Shown here: positions 44,327-51,452 of the stretch, in pieces | How positions within the stretch are numbered: the stretch's first letter is position 1 | Layout: every line of letters begins with the position of its first letter | NCBI RefSeq assembly: GCF_013403915.1 | Contig: NZ_JABFDI010000007.1 | Coordinates: 62,001-126,000, forward strand | DNA from: Winogradskyella pacifica | Lineage (GTDB): Bacteria; Bacteroidota; Bacteroidia; Flavobacteriales; Flavobacteriaceae | Length of the DNA stretch: 64,000 nt | Reading direction: 5' to 3' | Translations under genes and position numbers: made by a program | The notes under the pieces: model-generated | Databases searched by the model: none | What the model was told of the DNA's origin: nothing | What the model saw: the letters and a program-made list of their open reading frames with translations, nothing else

Positions 44327-44443
44327 TTATTTACATGACTTCTTTTTATTCATTTTAAAAATCAAATAAATAAAACCACTTAAAAAATGTGCTATGATTA
44401 TTCCTGCAACGATATATAGTGTTAAATTTGAATTGTCTCTCAT
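44327..44443 (-). CDS. 38-residue single-helix membrane protein
   Basis: ATG at 44443 and stop at 44327 give 38 residues: an uncharged N-terminus (MRDNSNLTLY), a membrane helix (~8-29, YIVAGIIIAHFLSGFIYLIF) and a basic cytoplasmic tail (KMNKKKSCK). This order and the positive tail fit a true small membrane protein rather than chance. It sits between the riboswitch promoter and the divergent btuF gene. It may assist B12 import or may be unrelated. It is not part of the riboswitch RNA because it ends upstream of that transcript. Confidence 0.55.
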   Translation of the reverse strand: MRDNSNLTLYIVAGIIIAHFLSGFIYLIFKMNKKKSCK

Positions 44444-44503
44444 GACTCTAATTTTAACAAAATTACCAATTCAATATATAAACAGTAGTTACAAAAGTTA
44501 CTT

Positions 44504-45649
44504 ATGAAAATTATTAAATTCTTCGTTCTTCTGCTTATCGTAAGCGCCTGTAAAAATGAAACTAAGAACAACACTATTTTACCGTCATCTGAAACCGAAT
44601 CCATCGCTTTAAAATATGCTGAAGGTTTTAAAATGTCGCAATCAGATCATAGTAAAACCATAGAAATCATTAAAGCTTGGCCAGAGGCAGAAAAAACATA
44701 TATCTATTTATTACTCACAAAAGAGCAAGCCGCAAAAACCACTTATAATAAAGCCGATTATGATGGTGTTATCATTACACCAATTACTAAAACGGTAGTG
44801 ACGTCTACAACTCATATTCCGGCATTGGAACTTTTAGAAGTTGAAGAAACCTTAATTGGTTTTCTGGGTTCAGATTATGTGTCCTCAGAAAAGACCAGAC
44901 AGTTGATTAACGCTGGAAAAGTAAGAGAACTAGGAAAAAATGAAGGTATTAATACAGAAGTTTTACTCGCTCTAAATCCAGATGTTGTTGTTGGTTTTGG
45001 TGTTGATGGAGTAAACAAAACCTTCGAAACCATAAAAAAAGCAGGTATTCCTGTCATTTATAATGGGGATTGGGCTGAATCTTCTGCCTTAGCAAAAGCG
45101 GAATGGATTAAATTCTTCGGTGTACTTTTTAATAAAGAAAAAGAAGCCGATTCTATTTTTAATACTATTGAACGCGATTATTTAGCGGCAAAAGCAATTG
45201 CAAAACAAGCGAAACACCAACCCACAATTTTAAGTGGTGCGATGCATAAAGACGTATGGTATTTACCAAATGGTTCTAGTCCAGAAGCCCAATTTTTAAA
45301 AGATGCCAATGTCAATTATTTATGGAGCGACACCACAGGTAATGGTAGTTTAGCTTTAAGTTTTGAAGTGGTATTAGACAAAGCTAAGGATGCTGATTTA
45401 TGGTTGAGTCCTTCTTACTATTCCAGCCTAAAACAATTAGAAGAAACGAATGCATTATATACCAATTTTGAAGCTTTTAAAACCAAAAACATCTACAGCT
45501 TCGCCAATACAACAGGGGAAACGGGTGGTGTTTTATATTATGAATTAGGAACAGCTAGACCCGATTTAGTTTTAAAAGATTTAATAAAAATATGCCATCC
45601 CGAATTACTAACAGACTATACTCCTTATTTCTTTAAACGTCTTAATTAA
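44504..45649 (+). CDS. btuF: ABC importer substrate-binding lipoprotein (BtuF-like)
   Basis: A 381-residue periplasmic binding protein: lipobox at Cys16 (IVSACKN), then two lobes of a helical-backbone (type III) binding protein joined by a long helix. Family segments include VVTSTTHIPALELLEVEETLIGF and EVLLALNPDVVVGFG, typical of siderophore/cobalamin receptors (FhuD/BtuF). It is placed as BtuF because it is paired with a BtuC-like and BtuD-like gene beside a riboswitch-controlled btuB. An iron siderophore is the alternative substrate. btuC starts one base after its stop. Confidence 0.83.
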   Translation: MKIIKFFVLLLIVSACKNETKNNTILPSSETESIALKYAEGFKMSQSDHSKTIEIIKAWPEAEKTYIYLLLTKEQAAKTTYNKADYDGVIITPITKTVVTSTTHIPALELLEVEETLIGFLGSDYVSSEKTRQLINAGKVRELGKNEGINTEVLLALNPDVVVGFGVDGVNKTFETIKKAGIPVIYNGDWAESSALAKAEWIKFFGVLFNKEKEADSIFNTIERDYLAAKAIAKQAKHQPTILSGAMHKDVWYLPNGSSPEAQFLKDANVNYLWSDTTGNGSLALSFEVVLDKAKDADLWLSPSYYSSLKQLEETNALYTNFEAFKTKNIYSFANTTGETGGVLYYELGTARPDLVLKDLIKICHPELLTDYTPYFFKRLN

Positions 45650-46681
45650 TTGGGTGAACAAAAAACATATCGATTTCAATTTACCTTGCTCGCATTCGCT
45701 TTATTGGTTTGCTTTGTGGTGAATATCAGTTTGGGTTCTATTAGTATTCCTCTTAAAAGTATATTTGGAAGCTTTTTTGGATCTGTAGAATCTTCTTCAA
45801 ACTGGAACGTCATCATCATGGATTATAGATTGCCAAAAGCCATAACAGCTATTATGGTTGGTTCAGGCTTAGGTATTTCAGGATTATTGATGCAAACCCT
45901 ATTTAGAAATCCCTTAGCAGGACCATTTGTTTTAGGTATCAGTTCGGGCGCTAGCTTAGGAGTAGCTCTGGTTATTTTGGGCTCAGGATTGTTTGGAGGC
46001 TTATTTGCCACAGCCTTAATCACAAAATGGAGCATTGTTATTGCTGCAAGTTTAGGAAGTTTTCTAGTGCTATTAGCTGTTTTAGCCGTTTCTAATAAAG
46101 TGAGAGATACTATGGCTATTCTTATAATTGGATTAATGTTTGGAAGTATTACAGCGGCTATTGTGAGTGTACTATCTTACTTTAGTTCCGCAGAACAATT
46201 ACAACAATACATCTTTTGGGGATTTGGAAGTTTGAGTAATCTATCTTGGAGTGAGCTTTTAATTTTCTTCTGTATTTATGCTATCGGACTCATATTGAGT
46301 GTAGCCTCCATAAAAGGACTAAACAGTTTATTACTTGGTGATAATTATGCCAAAAGTTTGGGTTTAAATTTAAAACAAACCCGATTTATCATCATTGTCG
46401 CTACCAGTTTAATTGCAGGAACCATCACTGCTTTTGCTGGCCCAATTGCATTTATTGGTTTGGCAATTCCGCATTTAACACGTCAAATTTTTAAAACCAC
46501 AAACCATAAAATATTATTACCTGCCGTATTTTTATTTGGAGGTATTGTAATGCTTATTTGCGATACTATTGCGCAAGTTCCAAATAGTGATTACACCTTA
46601 CCCATTAATGCGATTACCGCTTTAGTTGGAGCTCCGGTTGTAATATGGTTATTAGTAAGACAACGAAAAATGATGTTTTAA
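45650..46681 (+). CDS. btuC: ABC importer permease, FecCD family (BtuC-like)
   Basis: A 343-residue integral membrane protein with about ten helices. The FecCD pattern is clear: DYRLPKAITAIMVGSGLGISGLLMQTLFRNPLAGPFVLGISSGASLG, RFIIIVATSLIAGTITAFAGPIAFIGLAIPH and TRQI. The gene has a TTG start (45650) adjacent to the btuF stop (TAA-TTG), which suggests translation coupling. It forms the membrane channel for cobalamin (or siderophore) import. Confidence 0.88.
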   Translation: MGEQKTYRFQFTLLAFALLVCFVVNISLGSISIPLKSIFGSFFGSVESSSNWNVIIMDYRLPKAITAIMVGSGLGISGLLMQTLFRNPLAGPFVLGISSGASLGVALVILGSGLFGGLFATALITKWSIVIAASLGSFLVLLAVLAVSNKVRDTMAILIIGLMFGSITAAIVSVLSYFSSAEQLQQYIFWGFGSLSNLSWSELLIFFCIYAIGLILSVASIKGLNSLLLGDNYAKSLGLNLKQTRFIIIVATSLIAGTITAFAGPIAFIGLAIPHLTRQIFKTTNHKILLPAVFLFGGIVMLICDTIAQVPNSDYTLPINAITALVGAPVVIWLLVRQRKMMF

Positions 46682-46689
46682 TATTATGG

Positions 46690-46722
46690 AGACCTGTCAG
46701 GTTTTAAAAACCTGACAGGTCT
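46690..46722. repeat. Perfect 33-base palindrome between btuC and btuD
   Basis: The arms 46690-46705 and 46707-46722 are exact reverse complements, 16 bases each, with one base (46706) between. The core is ACCTGTCAGG and its mirror. I recall similar palindromes in other flavobacterial genomes, so this is probably a dispersed repeat inserted in the operon. No T-run follows, so it is not a terminator in this direction. Confidence 0.85.
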
Positions 46723-46735
46723 GTAAATCAATTTA

Positions 46736-47530
46736 GTGAAAGAAAACAAGCAACATACCATCCTCAAAGCACATCAACTTTCAATTGGTTATAAAACTAA
46801 GAAGGCTGAAACTGTCATTGCTTCTCAAATTAATTTTGAATTGCAAAAAGGGCAACTCATTGGCTTAGTTGGAGCAAATGGCATTGGTAAATCGACCTTA
46901 TTAAGAACACTAATTAAAGTGCAGCCAGAATTATCGGGTTCTATACGTCTTAATAATAAAGACCTTAAAACCACCACTACTTTAGAGCTTGCTAAACAAC
47001 TGAGTATTGTATTAACAGAACCTTTATCATCTAAAAATCTTTCGGTTTTTGAGCTTGTTGCTTTAGGACGGCATCCGTATACGAATTGGATTGGCAACCT
47101 AACCGAAAACGATACTACGATTATAAAAAAGGCTATGACACTGGTCAATATTTTAGAATTAAAAGATAAAAAATGCTACGAGCTTAGTGATGGACAGCTA
47201 CAAAAAGTTATGATTGCTCGTGCTTTAGCCCAAGATACCGATGTTATTGTTTTAGATGAACCCACGTCGCATCTTGATATGTATCATAAAGCCTACATTT
47301 TAAAACTGCTTCAAAAGTTAACCAAAGAAACCGGTAAAACCATTTTATTTTCTTCGCATGAAATTGATTTAGCCATTCAACTTTGTGATACTATGATTGT
47401 AATGCAAAAGGATAATGTGGTCTGCAATCAACCTTGTCATTTAATTACTGAAGGTGTTTTTGAATCCCTTTTCCCTAAAGACCTAATTGTGTTTGATGAT
47501 AAAACAGGAAGCTTTAGAGTGACGAAATAA
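46736..47530 (+). CDS. btuD: ABC importer ATPase (BtuD-like)
   Basis: A 264-residue ATP-binding subunit: Walker A GANGIGKSTLL, Q-loop near VLTEPLSSKNLSVFE, the signature LSDGQLQKVMIARALAQ, Walker B VIVLDEPTSHLD and the H-loop SSHEIDLAI. It is close to FecE/BtuD enzymes of cobalamin and ferric siderophore importers. Start GTG 46736 lies 14 bases after the palindrome. It energises the BtuC channel. Confidence 0.88.
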   Translation: MKENKQHTILKAHQLSIGYKTKKAETVIASQINFELQKGQLIGLVGANGIGKSTLLRTLIKVQPELSGSIRLNNKDLKTTTTLELAKQLSIVLTEPLSSKNLSVFELVALGRHPYTNWIGNLTENDTTIIKKAMTLVNILELKDKKCYELSDGQLQKVMIARALAQDTDVIVLDEPTSHLDMYHKAYILKLLQKLTKETGKTILFSSHEIDLAIQLCDTMIVMQKDNVVCNQPCHLITEGVFESLFPKDLIVFDDKTGSFRVTK

Positions 47531-47598
47531 TTTTACTGTTTCTTCAGTTCAATTTTATTTTCATTTTCATTTTCAACTTCAATTTCCTTTTTATAAAT

Positions 47599-47606
47599 TA
47601 TCTTTG
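47599..47606 (+). promoter_or_regulatory. -7 promoter box for rmuC
   Basis: TATCTTTG fits TAnnTTTG. It contains the in-frame TTG at 47604, which therefore cannot be the translation start; this fixes rmuC at ATG 47628. Confidence 0.6.
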
Positions 47607-47627
47607 AAAAATATCCATTTTCAAACT

Positions 47628-49016
47628 ATGAACGACTCACTAATTCTATTTTTAGCTATTATTATTTCTGCAGGTATTGGCGCATTTATTGGACTTAAAT
47701 TTTCTCAATTAAAGAGTAAAAGTGACAAGAGTACTTTAGAAGAGCGTAATGCTAATCTTCAGCAACAATTCAATGAATTCAAAATCCATTCAGAAACCGA
47801 AATCCAAAAACAAGATCAGTATTTTAATCAGCAATTAACGGATTTAAAAGAAACAATTTCTAAAATTGAAATTGAACGTGAAGCGATTAGACGAGAAAAG
47901 GACTTTTTAAATACAGAACTTTCGAGACGTAATTCGGAATACGAGAATCTTGAAAAAGCAAACTTAAAACGCGACGAAGAACTCGTCTTACAACAAGAAC
48001 AGTTGCGAAAGGATTTTGAGCTAATGGCCTCTAAAATATTAGATGAAAAATCTGAAAAATTCACACTTCAGAATAAAGAGAACATCAAAAACATATTAAA
48101 TCCTTTACAAGAAAAAATACAACTCTTTGAGAAAAAAGTTGATGATACACAAAAGGAAAGTATCAGCATGCACTCGGCTTTAAAAGAGCAATTAGTAGGG
48201 CTTAAAGACCTTAACCAAATCATGGCTAAGGAAGCCACAAATCTTACTAGAGCGTTAAAAGGGGATAGTAAAACGCAAGGAAACTGGGGAGAATTGGTAT
48301 TAGAGCGTGTCCTAGAAAAATCCGGATTAGAGAAAGATAGAGAATATTTTGTACAACAAAACTTTCAGCGCGAAGATGGTTCTCGTGTGATGCCAGATGT
48401 GGTATTACATCTACCGGATTCTAAAAAAATGATCATCGATTCTAAGGTGTCATTAACCGCTTACGAGCAGTTTGTAAATGCGGAAGATGACCAACGTCCT
48501 CTCTTTCTAAAAGCGCACGTGAATTCTATAAAAAAACACGTCGATCAGCTTTCTGCGAAAAATTATCAAGATTTATATGATATTGAATCACCAGATTTCG
48601 TATTGATGTTTATTCCTATTGAACCTGCTTTTGCAGTCGCCATAAATGAAGACAATTCATTATATAATAAGGCTTTTGAACAAAACATAGTCATTGTTAC
48701 ACCTTCTACCCTACTAGCAACCTTGCGTACTATAGATTCTATGTGGAATAATGAAAAACAACAACAAAATGCTTTAGAAATTGCGAAACAAGCTGGTGCA
48801 CTCTACGATAAATTTGAAGGCTTGGTCATTGATTTAACTGGCGTTGGTAAAAAGATTGATGCTGCTAAAAGTGACTATTCCTCTGCTATGAATAAATTGG
48901 TGGACGGAAAAGGGAATCTTATTTCGCGTGTAGAAAAAATTAAAAAAATGGGAGCTAAAGCTAAGAAATCACTTCCGGAAAGTATTATAAAACGTGCTAC
49001 AGAAGATGATTTATAA
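47628..49016 (+). CDS. rmuC: DNA recombination protein RmuC
   Basis: A 462-residue protein of the RmuC family, which limits DNA inversions and rearrangements in E. coli. There is one N-terminal membrane helix (~5-25, LILFLAIIISAGIGAFIG), a long coiled coil (~30-150) and the RmuC nuclease-like core (~190-440, TRALKGDSKTQGNWGELVLERVLEKSGL, MIIDSKVSLTAYEQFV, LMFIPIEPAF). The start is ATG 47628; TTG 47604 lies in the promoter box. Single gene. Confidence 0.94.
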   Translation: MNDSLILFLAIIISAGIGAFIGLKFSQLKSKSDKSTLEERNANLQQQFNEFKIHSETEIQKQDQYFNQQLTDLKETISKIEIEREAIRREKDFLNTELSRRNSEYENLEKANLKRDEELVLQQEQLRKDFELMASKILDEKSEKFTLQNKENIKNILNPLQEKIQLFEKKVDDTQKESISMHSALKEQLVGLKDLNQIMAKEATNLTRALKGDSKTQGNWGELVLERVLEKSGLEKDREYFVQQNFQREDGSRVMPDVVLHLPDSKKMIIDSKVSLTAYEQFVNAEDDQRPLFLKAHVNSIKKHVDQLSAKNYQDLYDIESPDFVLMFIPIEPAFAVAINEDNSLYNKAFEQNIVIVTPSTLLATLRTIDSMWNNEKQQQNALEIAKQAGALYDKFEGLVIDLTGVGKKIDAAKSDYSSAMNKLVDGKGNLISRVEKIKKMGAKAKKSLPESIIKRATEDDL

Positions 49017-49029
49017 AATAGTCCCATTT

Positions 49030-49095
49030 AAAGGCATAATTTAAAATATGCCACAATAAAGGCATAAATTATATTATTCCGTTTTAAAGGCATAT
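49030..49095 (+). promoter_or_regulatory. Three 28-bp-spaced direct repeats (AAAGGCATA), candidate operator of the satD operon
   Basis: AAAGGCATA occurs at 49030, 49058 and 49086, each exactly 28 bases from the next. An inverted copy ATATGCC lies at 49046-49052. The third repeat overlaps the -7 box TATATTTG (49093-49100) of the gene that starts at 49120. Repressor binding here would block the promoter; autoregulation by the HTH end of the satD product is the simplest model. Confidence 0.65.
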
Positions 49096-49119
49096 ATTTG
49101 ATATATAATATAAGAATAT

Positions 49120-49731
49120 ATGACAAGTATAATTACTGGTGATATTATAAAATCTAGAGAAGCAACGAGTCAAACTTTATGGTTAGATACCCTAAAAACG
49201 GCTTTAAGTACACTATCTACGCGCACTTCTAACTACGAAATCTACAGAGGAGATAGCTTTCAAATTGAATGTAGTGATGCGCTCAACAGTTTCAAAAATG
49301 CTGTATATTTAAAAGCTTGTATTAAAACGATAAAAGGTTTAGATGTAAGGCTTGCTATTGGTATTGGCGACAAAACGTATCAAGGTAAAACAGTAAGCGA
49401 ATCTAATGGTGAAGCTTTTATATATTCTGGTGAAACCCTTGAAACCTTAAAAAAAGAGAAAGTCAACTTAAAACTTAAGACCAAAAGCGATGTGATAAAT
49501 ACAGAGCTCAATCTTTATTTTAAACTTGCTTTAATTGCCATGGATAATTGGACGGTTAACTCTGCAGAAATTATGAAACTCAGCATAGAACATCCAAATA
49601 TGATTCAATCTGACTTGGCTAAGCTCATTGGTATAAGTCAAGATGCCGTAAGTAAACGCCAAAAACGAGCGTATTTAGATGAAATTTTGGAATTAGACCA
49701 TTTATATAGACAGAAAATAAACCAATTATGA
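49120..49731 (+). CDS. SatD-family protein with C-terminal helix-turn-helix
   Basis: A 203-residue soluble protein. The N-terminal ~85 residues carry ITGDIIKSR (D8), YRGDSFQIE (D45) and VRLAIGIGD (R77), an order that resembles the metal and nucleotide sites of class III nucleotide cyclases. The end (~163-185, QSDLAKLIGISQDAVSKRQKR) is a helix-turn-helix. The SatD name comes from an acid-tolerance operon of Streptococcus mutans; the molecular role is not known. It is first of a three-gene operon, overlapping the DUF3307 gene by four bases, and its promoter carries phased repeats. Confidence 0.8.
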   Translation: MTSIITGDIIKSREATSQTLWLDTLKTALSTLSTRTSNYEIYRGDSFQIECSDALNSFKNAVYLKACIKTIKGLDVRLAIGIGDKTYQGKTVSESNGEAFIYSGETLETLKKEKVNLKLKTKSDVINTELNLYFKLALIAMDNWTVNSAEIMKLSIEHPNMIQSDLAKLIGISQDAVSKRQKRAYLDEILELDHLYRQKINQL

Positions 49732-50444
49732 TGCTACTCATTTTAAAACTCTTTTTGGCGCACCTTATTGGAGATTTCTTTCTTCAACCTCTAAAATGGG
49801 TAAAACATAAAGAAAATAAAAAATTAAAATCCGTTTGGTTGTATGTACATGTTGCGGTTCATGTAGTCTTAATGTTTGTATTCGTTTGGGATCTATCCTA
49901 TACTCTATTAATATTAGGCATTGGTTTGTTACATCTAATTATCGATGGCTTAAAACTGATACTTCAACGTAAAAAAACAAAACGCTTATATTTTTTATTA
50001 GATCAGTTATTTCATATTATTTCAATTGTTGGGCTAACAGCACTTCTATATGTTGATGATTTTGACTTCTCCATAATCTTAGATGCTCAGCTTCTACTCT
50101 TGGTAATTTGCGTGGCATTTTTAACCAAACCTACATCCATAATAATGAAAACCATTTTCTCTAAATGGAACATTTCAAAACTAACCAAAGACAATGAATC
50201 CTTAAAAGATGCAGGCACTTATATTGGTGTTTTAGAACGTCTTTTAGTGTTTGTCTTTGTCATTTTAGGTCATTGGGAAGCCGTAGGCTTTTTAATAACA
50301 GCAAAATCCGTTTTTAGATTTGGAGATCTGACCGCCTCTAAAGAACGAAAACTAACAGAATACATTTTAATAGGTACATTAATCAGCTTTGGCATTGCTA
50401 TATTGACTAGCTTGCTATACTTAAATTTTATAAATTATGTTTAG
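49728..50444 (+). CDS. DUF3307 membrane protein
   Basis: A 238-residue integral membrane protein with about six helices. The DUF3307 opening is evident: LILKLFLAHLIGDFFLQP, VWLYVHVAVHVVLM and LHLIIDGLKL; charged membrane-edge residues (D, H) recur as in the family. The C-terminal half has ERLLVFVFVILGHWEAVGFLITAKSVFRFGDL. DUF3307 genes often sit after satD in Bacteroidota and Firmicutes, and here the two overlap (ATGA). The function of the pair is unknown. Confidence 0.88.
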   Translation: MMLLILKLFLAHLIGDFFLQPLKWVKHKENKKLKSVWLYVHVAVHVVLMFVFVWDLSYTLLILGIGLLHLIIDGLKLILQRKKTKRLYFLLDQLFHIISIVGLTALLYVDDFDFSIILDAQLLLLVICVAFLTKPTSIIMKTIFSKWNISKLTKDNESLKDAGTYIGVLERLLVFVFVILGHWEAVGFLITAKSVFRFGDLTASKERKLTEYILIGTLISFGIAILTSLLYLNFINYV

Positions 50445-50976
50445 ACCCACTGAAGATTCTAGAATTCAGATATCCGAATTAATGAAACCATCTCATGCCA
50501 ATTTTGGTGGAAAAATCCATGGAGGTTACATTTTAAGCTTAATGGATAATGTGGCTTTTGCTTGTGCTTCAAAACATTCTCGCAGTTATTGTGTCACAGC
50601 ATCCGTTAATAAAGTAAACTTCTTAAATCCGATTGAAGTAGGAGAATTAGTAACCATGAAAGCATCGGTGAATTACGTTGGTAATTCGTCTATGGTTGTA
50701 GGGATAAGAGTCGAATCTGAAAACATTAGAACCGGAGAAAAGAAACATTGCAATTCGTCTTATTTTATAATGGTCGCAGTTGATGAAGATGGAAATAAAG
50801 TTTCGGTTCCTGGTCTTATTTTAACTAATAAATTAGCAGCGAAACGCTTTATTAAATCTATTATTAGACAAGAAAGTGATAGTAAACGCAGTATGGATTT
50901 AGAGAATCTCTATAAAAATTTAGACCTACATTTAGAAAAACTAAAGGATTACAAAGTACAAGTTGACTTTAAATAA
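50437..50976 (+). CDS. Hotdog-fold acyl-CoA thioesterase
   Basis: A 179-residue enzyme of the YciA/ACOT type that hydrolyses acyl-CoA to free acid and CoA. The motif NFGGKIHGGYILSLMDNVAF contains the active-site Asp/Asn region, and ASVNKVNFLNPIEVGELV is the second part of the hotdog. The C-terminal ~40 residues are an extra helical tail. It overlaps the DUF3307 gene by eight bases, so it is translationally coupled to it. Confidence 0.92.
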   Translation: MFRPTEDSRIQISELMKPSHANFGGKIHGGYILSLMDNVAFACASKHSRSYCVTASVNKVNFLNPIEVGELVTMKASVNYVGNSSMVVGIRVESENIRTGEKKHCNSSYFIMVAVDEDGNKVSVPGLILTNKLAAKRFIKSIIRQESDSKRSMDLENLYKNLDLHLEKLKDYKVQVDFK

Positions 50977-51011
50977 AAAAAGCTAGTTCAAAAATGAACT
51001 AGCTTTTTTTT
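50975..51011. terminator. Bidirectional terminator
   Basis: AGCTAGTTCA (50981-50990) pairs exactly with its complement (50995-51004) around AAAA, flanked by A6 and T8. It serves the thioesterase operon on the plus strand and the convergent T9SS gene. Confidence 0.85.
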
Positions 51012-51025
51012 ATGATATGGTTATT

Positions 51026-51376
51026 TTACTGTTTTATAAAACGTTTAGTTTGTGTTTCTGTATCATCAGATATTCTTACTAAATACACTCCACTTTTCCA
51101 ATTAGAAACATCAATTGAAGATTCTAACTTCGTAATTAAACCTTTATAAATTCGTTTTCCTAACACATCGAAGACTTCTAATTTTAAATCTTCGTTAGTA
51201 TTTTGCAACTTAATGTTCAGTTTATTCTTAGCCGGATTTGGCGCAATAGTGAATTCATTATCTTGAATTTCCATTGCACTTAAGCCTGATCCAATATTAG
51301 AAATTAGGGTTGTCGGTGCCTGAGCAAACGAATATGCTACTATAAAAAAGAGCACAAAAAGTAATTTTAATTTCAT
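51026..51376 (-). CDS. Minimal T9SS type A sorting-domain protein
   Basis: A 116-residue protein consisting of a signal peptide (~1-18, YSFAQ), a linker of ~20 residues (APTTLISNIGSGLSAMEI) and a complete type A T9SS sorting domain (FTIAPNPAKNKLNIKL, VFDVLGKRIYKG, WKSGVYLVRISDD, KRFIKQ). There is no room for a cargo domain. It may be a free signal domain, or a remnant of a longer surface protein. It lies convergent to the thioesterase operon and downstream of carB. Confidence 0.9.
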   Translation of the reverse strand: MKLKLLFVLFFIVAYSFAQAPTTLISNIGSGLSAMEIQDNEFTIAPNPAKNKLNIKLQNTNEDLKLEVFDVLGKRIYKGLITKLESSIDVSNWKSGVYLVRISDDTETQTKRFIKQ

Positions 51377-51452
51377 ATCAGTAGGGCATTGCTTAATGCT
51401 AAGTTAGTAATTATTAATAAACAACACTTACACTTCATCGAAAACCATGCCA

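Noticed and set aside
44504-47530. Naming the btuFCD-like genes as a ferric-siderophore importer
   Set aside because: The families cannot be told apart by eye, but the adjacent riboswitch-controlled btuB makes cobalamin more likely. The doubt is kept in the confidence values.
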